Part shown: positions 24,403 through 33,206 of the stretch, one piece after another
How positions within the stretch are numbered: position 1 is the first letter of the stretch
Layout: each line of letters starts with the position of its first letter
From: Bacteroidetes bacterium UBA1935
Lineage (GTDB): Bacteria; Bacteroidota; Bacteroidia; Chitinophagales; Chitinophagaceae
NCBI GenBank assembly: GCA_002337045.1
Contig: DDFF01000010.1
Coordinates: forward strand, 1-64,000
Reading direction: 5' to 3'
DNA: 64,000 bases
Program-made: the position numbers and the translations under genes
Notes under the pieces: model-generated
What the model was told of the DNA's origin: nothing
The model's database searches: none
Seen by the model: the letters and a program-made list of their open reading frames with translations, nothing else

Positions 24403-27304
24403 TTATTCTTTCACTACTTTATGTACTTCGTTAACACCATTAGAATTGGTAATGTTGATAAGATAAGTGCCTGTCGCAAAGCTTGCAAGGTTTATTTCTT
24501 TGCTACTACCAGAGCTAAAGGTTATCTTGTCAAGCAGTACTTTTTTACCAGACATATCAGTAATAAGTAGTTCAGTGGAGTTATCTTTTTCTCCATTATA
24601 TATAATGTAAACTATACTACTTGTAGGGTTTGGTACAACTTTAAAGTTTTGAACAACGCTGCCAATATTAATACTATCTATTTCGCTAATGCGAAAGTTG
24701 TTTTGGTTCATAGGCTGTATTTTTATTTCATAATCAACTGCTCCATATAAACTATCTGGTTTGTTGCTGAGATATTGGCGTAGATGCATTCTTTGAAAAG
24801 ATGAATCTGTAATTGTAACTGTAGTATCTAAGTTGAATATTACTTGAATAGTAAATCGTTCGTTTGCAGCAAATTCGATATTATTTAATTGAAGCAGCGA
24901 GTTGCCTTTCATTGTTACTGTTTTAGCGGTTTCGTCACGACTTGTAAACTCGCCTTTCCCACCTGCAGCTATCCAACGATTGTAAAGCGAACCAAGATGA
25001 ATAGTAACGCTGCCTCTAGTTGAATAATCCCCGCCAAATAGCGGATAAATAGGGCGATCTGCTTCGAATTTTAGATTGAAGGTTTGTAGTGCATTGTCGC
25101 CATTACCAACAATTACTTCACGGGTTGAAGTTTTTTTAGTTAAAGGATTTAGGTTCGTCAATACTAGGTTGCGAGTGACGATAGTATTATTGTTGCGTAC
25201 GTTTTGTCCCACACCTTTACCTAGTATTTCGGGATAAGTCATCCCATAAGGGTAAGTTGTTGTTTTTTCAATACGTGCTAATAAGCAAACATCGAAGCTG
25301 TTAGGTTCTCCTTCAAAGTCTTGTGGTTTAGGCACAGCCCACGAATGATTTATTATAGTCGTAGCAGCAGGTGCAAGTGCGGGTATTGTAATACCAGCAC
25401 TTGGCGTTATTTCTCTACCGCCAGGCATAGTAAATGCACCATGCTTATCTTTTACATTTGTCGATTTCCAGTCAGCTTCCCATTTTTCTCCTGTAGAGGC
25501 TTTACTCCAATAAAGTTTTAATTTTTGGTTTGTAGTTGATGCTACACAACCATAATTACGAATACGAGTGTATGCATAGTTAGGTGCAGAAATAAAATAC
25601 TCAGGGTTTTCATGTTTCTCTATTCCATCAGCTACTTGCCTGTTCCATACATCTTGACTTGTCCATGTGTTAACATCATAAGGGTTAATATCCACTTGAT
25701 CGTTTGGCTCTCGCAACATGTCCATATAACTATCTCGCATAGCTACAATTGGTTTGAGTTCGTTGCTAAGTATCACTTTGATTGTACGTATAGCCATTTT
25801 GGGTACTGTACTGGCGTCAGTAACGATAAGGCGATAATAAGCAATATGATATCCTGTTGTAGTTATTGTAGTAGAAGAAATAACAGTTGGATTCACAATA
25901 TTATAATTGTCTAATGTAGTGGTATTCCAAATACCCGCACCTGGAGCGTAATCAATGGGTTCCCATTTATAAGTATATGGAGGTGTTCCACCTTCCATTT
26001 TTACTGTAAATTGAGGGTTAGGTACTCCAGCCACTTTTCCAGGACGGCAAAGGGTATTAATTTCAATACCAATATTCATGCAACTAGTTTCTTGTGCAAA
26101 TTTTACTGCTTTGTATGCATTTACTCTACCTGCACCGAGCCCCCCAATAAAACTTGAATTATCTACAATTGGGTCGCAAGTTTGCTTGAGGATATACTCT
26201 ACTTCACTAGGACTTAAACATGGATTTGCAGAAAGCATAAGAGCTATGACTCCTGAAACGATAGGAGCTGATGTAGACGTAGATTTGTAAAAAGAATAGC
26301 TATAATGGGGATATCCATCCACTCGTCTATGTGCCCTTAATACCCCACCACATGGTGCGCATAAATCAACCCAAGGGTTGTGGTCACAAGTAGTTGGCGC
26401 ATGCTTGTTTTCGAAGTTAACGCCGCTTACATTAATCACACCTGGTACGTTAGCAATATCTGAATGACAGTTCCAACCAATATAATTGCCAGCTGCATAT
26501 ACTAAAATTGCTCCATGTTGAGTCATTTCTTCAGCTTCGGTTTTTGTAATTCCGTCTGGATGCCAGCTCATATTAATAATTCTATGACCGTCTTTATATG
26601 CTTCCAATATGCCTTCTCGAGGACTAGACACGTCATCAATTGCATACCCTGTTCCTTTCGTGTTATAACCTATTGATGTTATTCCAATATTATTATTTGT
26701 ATTAGCTATTGCGACTGAAGCAACTTTTGTGCCATGCGATTCAATAGTTCCACTATATCCTGGTATGCTATGCCATACTTTTGTAAATTTGCCAATTAGG
26801 TCTTCATGCCCATCATCAAATTCAGAATCAGAAAATCCAATTACAACTCTTGGATCTCCTTTAGTAATACTCCATGCACAATTTGCATCAATCATATTCA
26901 TTGCCCAGTTGTCCCAAGTTAAGATTAGAGGATCATTTACAATTGTTGGACTAGGACAAGACGCTAAACCGCCACTACCCATGTTAATGACTGTATCAAA
27001 TAAATTTGTTTCAACTAATCTTCTTTTAAGAGAATCCCCATTCCCATTTGCATAAATAATGAACTCATTAATTGCACTTGCTCTAACAGAATTTTTAAAA
27101 GCCTGTTGATACTTTCGAGTACTATAATTGTAAAGTATTTGGTTTAAAGTAGAATTGTTTGATATATTTGAAGAGTCATTAGTTGGTCTAGCTTGCTGAT
27201 TTGCAGTAGACACCCAAATTGCACATTGACTAAATCCAGTTTTATTGCTAAAAACAAAGATTACAATGAAGATTAAGCATATTAATGTGATTTTTTTTTT
27301 TCAT
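24403..27304 (-). CDS. Secreted subtilisin-like (S8) serine peptidase, T9SS, frame broken at the start
   Basis: The intact frame runs from GTG 27213 (936 residues) to 24403. Numbered from that GTG, the catalytic residues are D129 (FSDSEFDDG), H160 (ESHGTKVAS) and S313 (KSTSTSAPIVSG), with oxyanion N243 in AAGN. A PKD/Ig-like part and a type A T9SS domain (VPNPTSSIVYIIYNG to VHKVVKE) follow. Upstream of the GTG the same frame encodes a signal peptide (ITLICLIFIVIFVFSNKTGFSQ), but the only ATG (27304-27302) is followed by an 11-A tract that leaves it one base out of frame. Ten A residues would restore a full exported precursor. As written the gene is off or starts without a signal peptide. Confidence 0.82.
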
Positions 27305-27666
27305 GATTCTTGATTTTTCGTTAGTATGAAATTTTTATAAACTAGATTGCCACAAATGCTAATTGGGAATAAATAAACATACTGTAATCTGTATTCCTGC
27401 CGAATGAGCTTTTGAGTGTGTTTTTATGCCATTTGACATCGTAACAGTATTTATGTTTAGATGCACAGAATAGCTATTATTCTTACGCTTTATCTAGAGC
27501 AACAGTTAGTACTAAGACGCACATTTCCCAAATTGCTCACTTTTCATTTTTTATATTCTTGTTCAAGATTATTATTATACTGGTCAATGGTTTAAAGTTA
27601 GATTATGCAAAAAGCAAAAAAAATACGCTGTTCAGCGTGTTTTTCAGAAAAACAAGGTCAAACATA
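27305..27666. other. 362-bp intergenic stretch between two minus-strand genes
   Basis: AT-rich leader of the subtilase gene. No ORF with coding character. The terminator of the regulator gene at 27667 lies at its right end (27620-27644): ACGCTG (27625-27630) and CAGCGT (27633-27638), flanked by A and T runs. I could not find a clear TTTG-N19-TAnnTTTG promoter for the subtilase; TAGCATTTG on the minus strand is the nearest element and has one extra base. Confidence 0.5.
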
Positions 27667-28461
27667 CTATACTAACCCAAAGTGAAAAGCATACTTAAGA
27701 TATATTTGAGAATGATTTACGTTTTTCCAACGCAAATCTAGTATCTGATGTATCTCGTTCCTGTGCGTCCTTACTGTATTTGATGAAATATTCAGTTCTA
27801 CAGCAATGGCATCATTCATATATCCTAATGCCAATAGCTTGAGAATCTGTCTTTGTCTATTGGTTAGGGTCATGAATTTTTCATAGCTTGTTCTGATAAA
27901 ATCATATTCTCCCAGTAATTTATTTTCCTTATCCAGTTCAGACTCCAATCCTTTTATGAAATGTGATATGGATACAATTTTCCCTAGCTCGAATGAAAAC
28001 ACACATGTTTTGTGCACCCAAGCATAATCTAATTGGTCATTCACTTTTACATACTGAACTGTTGAGAGGGGTTCACTACTTTTATTTTTCAAGGCTCGAA
28101 AATACAAGGGGGCTAATTTTTGAATTGAAAGCGGATGAATATGCTTTAATGCAAACTTCTCTAATGTCCATTTACTTTCTTCTTCAACATCAATGTCAAA
28201 TTGATTAATAATCTTTTTAGGTATCCAATCCCAAGCGAATGTGTTCATGTTATTAAGATGTACGATGCCTGAAAATTGCTGGCTTATATCTTCTAACGGA
28301 ATTTTACCTTGCAGTATTTGCTTTTCAAAAATGAAAACATTTTGTTTTTTTATGCTTAACAGCTCTTTTTCAGTTTTTCTCATGGCAATCAAAAGTTGTT
28401 TACTGTGATAGTTTTTTAATTCATATATAGACACTTTTTTATAGAAAAGCGTTTGCTGCAC
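27667..28461 (-). CDS. PAS-like/LuxR-type transcriptional regulator
   Basis: 264 residues from GTG 28461, or 238 from ATG 28383. The N-terminal part (about 30-190) is a PAS-like sensor segment (FSGIVHLNNMNTFAWDWIPK and following). The C terminus is a LuxR/GerE helix-turn-helix: LTNRQRQILKLLALGYMNDA followed by AVELNISSNTVRTHRNEI. There is no receiver domain, so it is a one-component regulator. It resembles the regulator at 32022-32792 in architecture. It is an orphan beside the subtilase gene, and its target is unknown. Confidence 0.85.
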   Translation of the reverse strand: MQQTLFYKKVSIYELKNYHSKQLLIAMRKTEKELLSIKKQNVFIFEKQILQGKIPLEDISQQFSGIVHLNNMNTFAWDWIPKKIINQFDIDVEEESKWTLEKFALKHIHPLSIQKLAPLYFRALKNKSSEPLSTVQYVKVNDQLDYAWVHKTCVFSFELGKIVSISHFIKGLESELDKENKLLGEYDFIRTSYEKFMTLTNRQRQILKLLALGYMNDAIAVELNISSNTVRTHRNEIHQILDLRWKNVNHSQIYLKYAFHFGLV

Positions 28462-28649
28462 CCTAAGATTTGTAGGTGGGTTCTAATGGTTCAACTTTGC
28501 ATCCTATGGTAGATCCCTTGCATAAATCTAACTTGAATTATTAATACTATACATAATATTTACAAGTTGCTTGTAATTATAACAATTGCATAGAGTTAAT
28601 ATTGGTTAATGTTAATCGCTTATTTGAGTATTTATACAACCAAAACCTT

Positions 28650-28692
28650 CAAATTTTCAACAATCCGGTTCGATAAATGTCCAATAAGGTTC
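28650..28692. repeat. Dispersed repeat copy 2 (partner at 23889)
   Basis: Gapless partner of 23889-23931 at about 79 percent identity by hand count. It lies directly against the 17-bp hairpin at 28696. The minus-strand WTFIEPD frame is interrupted here by a stop (TGA), in keeping with a decayed remnant. Confidence 0.55.
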
Positions 28693-28695
28693 ACT

Positions 28696-28732
28696 AAATG
28701 ATAAAGCCACTCAGAGAGTGGCTTTATCATTT
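28696..28732 (-). terminator. Perfect 17-bp hairpin, probable terminator of the VOC gene
   Basis: AAATGATAAAGCCACTC (28696-28712) and GAGTGGCTTTATCATTT (28716-28732) pair fully around an AGA loop. The A/T-rich outer part of the stem can serve as the U tract. It lies 107 nt beyond the VOC stop codon, past the palindrome insert. Confidence 0.7.
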
Positions 28733-28755
28733 ACAATTTATACTTTCTAGTCTTA

Positions 28756-28860
28756 TTTCGGCTCATACCCCAGCTCGGCGTAGTCTGCTGACTACGTCGT
28801 AACTGGTAGCAAATCTTCAGATTTGCAAGATGTTTTTGTCATGCTTTCGGCTCATACTCC
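28756..28860. repeat. 16-bp direct duplication flanking a two-palindrome insert
   Basis: TTTCGGCTCATACCCC (28756-28771) and TTTCGGCTCATACTCC (28845-28860) differ at one base. The 73 bp between them carry two palindromes: CGTAGTC/GACTACG around TGCT (28779-28796) and GCAAATCT/AGATTTGC around TC (28809-28826). The right copy is the 3' end of the VOC coding region; the left copy is followed on the minus strand by TAA, as if it were the original gene end. Confidence 0.6.
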
Positions 28861-29267
28861 ACCATCCACTCAATACCATATTTATCTCTGAACATACCAA
28901 AATAGGTATCCCAAAAACTGTCTTCCATTGGCATTTCTATTGTTCCGCCCGCAGATAGTCCATTAAATATTCTATCTGCTTCTTCCCGGCTTTCTGTGCT
29001 GATAGAAATTTTACTTCTGTTCTCCTCCTCGTTTACTGTTCCTAAGAAACTCGGTACATCATTACCCATCAGCACATTGCTTTTGCCTATAGGCAATGCT
29101 ATGTGCATTATTTTATTTGCATCTTCTTCGGCAATGGTAAAGCCTGGGCTTGGAATGTCTTTAAAGCGAATGATTTTTCTGAATTCTCCGCCAAATACTG
29201 ATTTGTAAAACGTAAAAGCTTCCTCTGCATTGCCGTTGAAGTTGATATGTGGATTGATGACTGCCAT
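28839..29267 (-). CDS. VOC-family (glyoxalase/PhnB-like) protein
   Basis: A 142-residue vicinal-oxygen-chelate fold protein of the PhnB/YjdN-like group: N-terminal INPHINFNGNAEEAFTFYKS, then GGEFRKIIRF, and C-terminal DSFWDTYFGMFRDKYGIEWMV. Proteins of this group are often annotated as glyoxalase or 3-demethylubiquinone methyltransferase-like, and the substrate is unknown. I start at ATG 29267 (MAVINPH); the frame continues eight codons further upstream. The last two codons before the stop (Ala, TGA) come from the palindrome insert; the older end was probably TAA at the outer duplicate. Confidence 0.9.
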   Translation of the reverse strand: MAVINPHINFNGNAEEAFTFYKSVFGGEFRKIIRFKDIPSPGFTIAEEDANKIMHIALPIGKSNVLMGNDVPSFLGTVNEEENRSKISISTESREEADRIFNGLSAGGTIEMPMEDSFWDTYFGMFRDKYGIEWMVEYEPKA

Positions 29268-29622
29268 TAGCTTAAGTTTTTTGTAAATCAAATGTACTGT
29301 TTAGCTATAATATAAACAGGGTGTGAAAGCGACAAAATAAGAGGTGATTCCCGTCAAGCCTGTTTGGTATAGTATAGGAGGCTAAGCTCCAAGTAATGGC
29401 AATTCTCCGTATTGTAAGAATTGTTATTGAGTATTAATTGTTGTATATTTGTAATAATAAAACTATAGATCCATGTGTATATTTCAAGTGAGTAACTATT
29501 TCCGCTGTTTCAGGAAAAACGTAACCATTTGTAACCGTTTAGTTAATAATTTTTATTGAATATCAATGATTTGTGTTTTCCGAACGGTTCCACTTGTAGC
29601 CGTTTTGCAACAAATTATCTAC
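29268..29622. other. 355-bp intergenic stretch with spaced 10-bp repeats
   Basis: No convincing gene; a 28-codon plus-strand frame starts at 29473 behind a TATATTTG box but shows no family features. Near the right end GTAACCATTT-GTAACCGTTT (29521-29540) is partly repeated at 29586-29605 (15 of 20 positions). The left half is the VOC promoter region. Confidence 0.45.
29521..29605. repeat. Two tandem pairs of a 10-bp GTAACCRTTT-like unit
   Basis: Units at 29521, 29531, 29586 and 29596. The first pair is nearly exact; the second pair is diverged in its first unit (GGTTCCACTT) and has one change in its second (GTAGCCGTTT). The spacing is 10 bp within pairs and 65 bp between pairs. Confidence 0.4.
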
Positions 29623-31950
29623 CTAAAATTCAATTTTGTAACTAAGGTTTGGTATCAATATAGATTCTAGGTCTTTTTCTGCTGTATTGGTTTGCAGGTT
29701 GTATTTATAACCTTTAAAATCGGGTTGTCTGGTTATGTTCAGTAGTTTAAGAGATATCTCGCTGGTGCGGTTTTTCTTATTCATTTTGTAGCTGGCAGTA
29801 AAGTGAGTATTTAGGGCTGGTGTAGTCTGCAAACTATAAGCTCGGCTTTCATCATAAACAATGCGCTGTGCTGCTTCAGACGCTGCTGTGTTGACAGGAG
29901 AGTATCTGTTGCCGCCTTGATAACAAACACGCATATTGAGGCTCAGTATGTTTTGCTTATGCTTGCCTATGTACCACTCTTTGCCAATCAGGAAGTTGAA
30001 AACAAAGCTCCGGTTAAATCTGGTGCTTCTCCATACATCGTCACCGCCTTTGTATGCAGCATTGAATACGGATGCAGTAAACAGGTAGTAGTATCCTTTA
30101 GATATGTACCTTTCAAGCGTCAGGTCTATGCCGTAGTTCCTGCCTGTGCCGGTGTTTTGTAGCTTCTCTGCAAAGAACCAATCGTTCCGTAGGTTTAAGA
30201 ATGAAAATGAACTATCTGCAATTACGGGTACGTTATACAGGTATTGATAGTATGGCTCTGCTTTGAAATGCAATACATCGCTGATACTAAGGTTGTAGCC
30301 TGCTACTATATGATGAGCTTTTGTAAAATCAAGGTCTTTATTCACCTGTCTTGCGCCTGAGGTCAGAGAGTTATTGAAGTAGTAGTTGAGCTTTTCCAGC
30401 CTACTGTGTTGCCCATATGCCAATGCAATGGATTGCTTAGTATTCAGTTGTTGGCTGATACCTATTCTCGGCTCTACGGTGTAATGGTTGTTGAGTGTGA
30501 ATATTTGCCCGTTGATGCCGATAGTGAGATGCAGCTTATCTGTTATGCCGATGGCTGAACTACTATAGGCTGATAATAAGGAGCTGAAACCCTGTGCATC
30601 CACGATGTTTCTCTCGGGTTGTAGTGTATTGTCTGTCTTGTTCAGTTGAATATCGTATTGCATCCCTGTTATCAGTATGCCTGTTCTGTTGGTATGCCTG
30701 GCATTGAACTTTTTGTTGATGGCAGATGATAGTATGTAGTTGTAATTGGTATTAACGATATTGCTCTTTGGTGCAAGTGATAGTTGATTGTTTAGCTTTT
30801 GTGTTACCCAATCCGTCCCGTTAACAGTTGCCGCAATGGTAGTCTTAATGTAGGTACTGTTTTTGAAGAAGTATTTATGGCTGATGCCCGCAGCGCCCAT
30901 ATATTGTTTTATATCGTCTTGCTCGCTATCGTTATAGTACTTCCATTCGGTACTGTCGGTTTTGGCTTTTGCTCCTGCTCTGTCGCGCAGGCCAATGCCC
31001 AATAATGAAAACGTACCTGCTTTTTTTGTTGGGAAGTTCAGCTTGAAAGATAGGTCCTGATATTTCAATCCGTTGGCATTTTCAGGTAGTGCAGGGCCTA
31101 ACAGTGCAAGGGTAGAGTAGCGGTAGTTGAACAAGTAAGATGATTTGCCTCCTTTCCTGAAAGGTCCTTCTGATGAGGCGTCAATACCTACAAGGCCTAT
31201 CTCAAATGTGTGCTCCCTTTTACGATTATTACCTGTTCGCATTGCTATATCAAAAACACCGGAAAGTGCATTATTATATTCCGCAGGAAATGCGCCTGTG
31301 AAGAAGTCTGAATTTGCCAGCATCTGACTGCTTAGCGCAGTCAAGGTGCCACCACCAATCGAATTCAGGTCGCCGAAATGGCTTGGACTGGGTATTTCAA
31401 CACCTTCCATTTTCCATTGTAAAAACTTAGGTGCATTACCTCGAACAATGATGCCATTCTCTCCTGTATTACCCGCAACACCTGCAAAAGACGAAGCAAG
31501 ACGTGCCGGGTCGTCGAAGCCTCCTGCATAGCGTTTTGCTTCTTCCACACTCAGCATTCTGGCACTGGCGGTAGCCATATTGTTTAGAGGAAGCTCTTTA
31601 TTGACGTGGGGTTTTAGAACCACTTCTGTCAACTCGTTTATTTTTTGCTTCATGCTAATGAAGAGATATGTTTCTTTAGCTGTAGCTAATACTATTTCTT
31701 TTTGAATGGAAGACTCATATCCCTGACAGCGAGCCTCAAGATTGTAGCGGCCTACGGGTATGTTATTGATAATAAAAGCTCCGTTGCTATCTGCTGTTGT
31801 AGTAATAGATGTTGTGCCATTTACAATAATGGCAACATATGGCACAGGGCTGTTGGAAGCATTATCTGTAATAACACCCCTGATAGTTTGTGCCTGTATT
31901 GTAGAGTTTAAACAAAGTAAGATGAACAATAAAATTGCCCTATGTGTCAT
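29623..31950 (-). CDS. TonB-dependent receptor with carboxypeptidase-regulatory-like domain
   Basis: An outer-membrane receptor of about 775 residues from ATG 31950 (MTHRAILLFILL, signal peptide ending TIQAQ); an upstream in-frame TTG would add eight residues. The N terminus carries the carboxypeptidase-regulatory-like beta-sandwich (TIRGVITDNASNSPVPYVAI) that marks Bacteroidota TonB receptors. The plug domain (about 120-235) follows, with GNAPKFLQWKMEGVEIP, then a beta-barrel ending in an aromatic-terminated strand (LSYKIEF). No SusD partner is adjacent. A LuxR-type regulator gene lies just upstream on the same strand. The transported substrate is unknown. Confidence 0.9.
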   Translation of the reverse strand: MTHRAILLFILLCLNSTIQAQTIRGVITDNASNSPVPYVAIIVNGTTSITTTADSNGAFIINNIPVGRYNLEARCQGYESSIQKEIVLATAKETYLFISMKQKINELTEVVLKPHVNKELPLNNMATASARMLSVEEAKRYAGGFDDPARLASSFAGVAGNTGENGIIVRGNAPKFLQWKMEGVEIPSPSHFGDLNSIGGGTLTALSSQMLANSDFFTGAFPAEYNNALSGVFDIAMRTGNNRKREHTFEIGLVGIDASSEGPFRKGGKSSYLFNYRYSTLALLGPALPENANGLKYQDLSFKLNFPTKKAGTFSLLGIGLRDRAGAKAKTDSTEWKYYNDSEQDDIKQYMGAAGISHKYFFKNSTYIKTTIAATVNGTDWVTQKLNNQLSLAPKSNIVNTNYNYILSSAINKKFNARHTNRTGILITGMQYDIQLNKTDNTLQPERNIVDAQGFSSLLSAYSSSAIGITDKLHLTIGINGQIFTLNNHYTVEPRIGISQQLNTKQSIALAYGQHSRLEKLNYYFNNSLTSGARQVNKDLDFTKAHHIVAGYNLSISDVLHFKAEPYYQYLYNVPVIADSSFSFLNLRNDWFFAEKLQNTGTGRNYGIDLTLERYISKGYYYLFTASVFNAAYKGGDDVWRSTRFNRSFVFNFLIGKEWYIGKHKQNILSLNMRVCYQGGNRYSPVNTAASEAAQRIVYDESRAYSLQTTPALNTHFTASYKMNKKNRTSEISLKLLNITRQPDFKGYKYNLQTNTAEKDLESILIPNLSYKIEF

Positions 31951-32021
31951 AAAATCAAGCTTTTTCGGGTGCAAAGCTCCCTCTATACCTGATTTTGTTC
32001 AATACTGATTTATCAGTATGC

Positions 32022-32792
32022 CTATGTAAGAAGCCCGTATCTGGTTGCAAACATCACAGCTTCGAAGGAATTATTGGCACCCAATTTTTCCAGAAAACGT
32101 TGTCTGTGCGTGTTCACTGTATGCACGCTGATAGATAGTTTGTCAGAAATTTCCTTACTCAGAAGCCCGTCTTTTACCAGTTGCAGAATTTCAAGTTCTC
32201 GTTTCGTCAATTCAAACTCCTGTTTTTGGGTTTCTTTTAGCGGAATGACTTTCCCTGTCCTGAAATTTAATAACTGGCTTCTGATGCCCTCATATTCTTC
32301 CTGATTGGGAGATACATCGACAAAGCTTACTAATAACCATACCTGTCCTGTATTATCCAATTCCAATGCCTGATGCTGTTCGATAAGGCGCACATACTTG
32401 TTTTGTGCGTTCAGCATCCTGTATTCGTTAATGAGTTTATAGTTTACTTTCTCATCGCTCGAGAAATTGTTGAATAACTTCAGCACTGTAACACCGTTCA
32501 GGCTTAGTTGCAGTTTGTCGTCTGTGTGTATTTTGCTTTCGAAGAAAAGTTGTCCTGATGTTTCGTAGTCAGCAGGTGCGTAGCCGAGTAGTTTTCCGTA
32601 GTTGGAGGAGTAGAATACTATTTGTCTTTTAGCAAGATCAAAAATACTTGCCCCCGAATTATTGATGTTGCAAAGTGTTTGTAATGCTGCAGCATGTTTT
32701 TCTATAATGCTGTAATCCAGTTCCTGTTCGTTGTAGCTATACTGTAACAGATGTTTGAAGAAGATTTCCTGAACACTGTTTTGTGCTTCCAT
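32022..32792 (-). CDS. PAS-containing LuxR-type transcriptional regulator
   Basis: 256 residues from ATG 32792 (MEAQNSVQEIFFKHLL); an earlier in-frame TTG is less likely. The N-terminal half has PAS-like features (SSNYGKLLGYAPADYETSGQ, then HTDDKLQ and a YVRLIEQHQAL strand). The C-terminal LuxR helix-turn-helix reads LTKRELEILQLVKDGLLSKE, followed by SVHTVNTHRQRFLEKLGANN. It lacks a receiver domain, like the regulator at 27667. It is 71 nt upstream of the TonB receptor start and is the natural candidate for its regulation. Confidence 0.87.
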   Translation of the reverse strand: MEAQNSVQEIFFKHLLQYSYNEQELDYSIIEKHAAALQTLCNINNSGASIFDLAKRQIVFYSSNYGKLLGYAPADYETSGQLFFESKIHTDDKLQLSLNGVTVLKLFNNFSSDEKVNYKLINEYRMLNAQNKYVRLIEQHQALELDNTGQVWLLVSFVDVSPNQEEYEGIRSQLLNFRTGKVIPLKETQKQEFELTKRELEILQLVKDGLLSKEISDKLSISVHTVNTHRQRFLEKLGANNSFEAVMFATRYGLLT

Positions 32793-32894
32793 ATTATACG
32801 CTCTAAAAGACAATTGAAGTTACTGCATTCTATCAGTTTTGTTAATTGACAAAAAAATATTTTTCAAAACAGGTCGATAAAATGAAAAATAGAA

Positions 32895-32902
32895 TACATT
32901 TG
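32895..32902 (+). promoter_or_regulatory. -7 box for the arginine operon leader
   Basis: TACATTTG fits TAnnTTTG exactly. No TTTG occurs 19 nt upstream, so the -33 half is poor. Transcription from here would give a leader of about 300 nt before the first arginine gene at 33207. Confidence 0.5.
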
Positions 32903-32946
32903 CGCGTTCTGATTTTTATACACTTCTTTTAGATTAACGTCAAGAA

Positions 32947-33081
32947 ATGAAAAAAACCTTTTTGAAATCGCTTATAATCGAGGCTGCGCAAGGCGTTTGC
33001 TTCGGGCGTGGGTTTTTTGCTGAACCTGTAACGGGGTCAGTTTTTTCTAACCGCACTACCTGTCTTTGGTTGCGACGTTGA
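32947..33081 (+). CDS. Putative leader peptide of the arginine operon
   Basis: A 44-codon frame starting ATG AAA AAA ACC about 45 nt after the -7 box, with GTCAAGAA before it. The product begins MKKTFLKSLIIEAAQGVC and ends WLRR, with four Arg codons (CGT, CGC and the final CGA CGT). It spans a hairpin followed by six T (33020-33046). The position, short length and terminal Arg-Arg fit a translated leader controlling read-through, but Arg codons are not strongly enriched and no homologue can be checked here. Confidence 0.4.
   Translation: MKKTFLKSLIIEAAQGVCFGRGFFAEPVTGSVFSNRTTCLWLRR
33020..33046 (+). promoter_or_regulatory. Possible attenuator hairpin in the arginine leader
   Basis: CTGAACC (33020-33026) and GGGTCAG (33034-33040) pair with one A-G mismatch around a 7-nt loop, followed immediately by TTTTTT. 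It lies inside the leader-peptide frame, 160 nt before the first structural gene. A second T6 run at 33013-33018 precedes it. Confidence 0.4.
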
Positions 33082-33206
33082 TACACTGCTATTCCAATAG
33101 TTATTAACTGTTGATGAAGCCTGTAATTGGCTTTCGAAAGCGATGCCTTCGTGTGTTCATCACGAAAGGATCGGTGTATTTATTCCATTTATAATTTACT
33201 GACATA

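Larger units (their letters stand above)
28462..28838. other. 377-bp repeat-rich intergenic stretch
   Basis: Contains the second copy of the 43-bp repeat (28650-28692), a 17-bp perfect hairpin (28696-28732), and a 73-bp insert with two short palindromes bounded by copies of TTTCGGCTCATACYCC (28756-28771 and 28845-28860). No gene. The first 190 bp look like an ordinary AT-rich promoter region for the minus-strand regulator. Confidence 0.6.

Noticed and set aside
28661..28671. CAATCCGGTTC as a second copy of the tRNA-Arg 3' end (attachment site)
   Set aside because: It matches CAATCCGGATC of the tRNA over 10 of 11 bases only and diverges at once; too short to claim an att site.
16289..29300. 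A mobile element with its own integrase or transposase
   Set aside because: No recombinase, transposase, mobilisation or phage gene was found in any frame read across the region.
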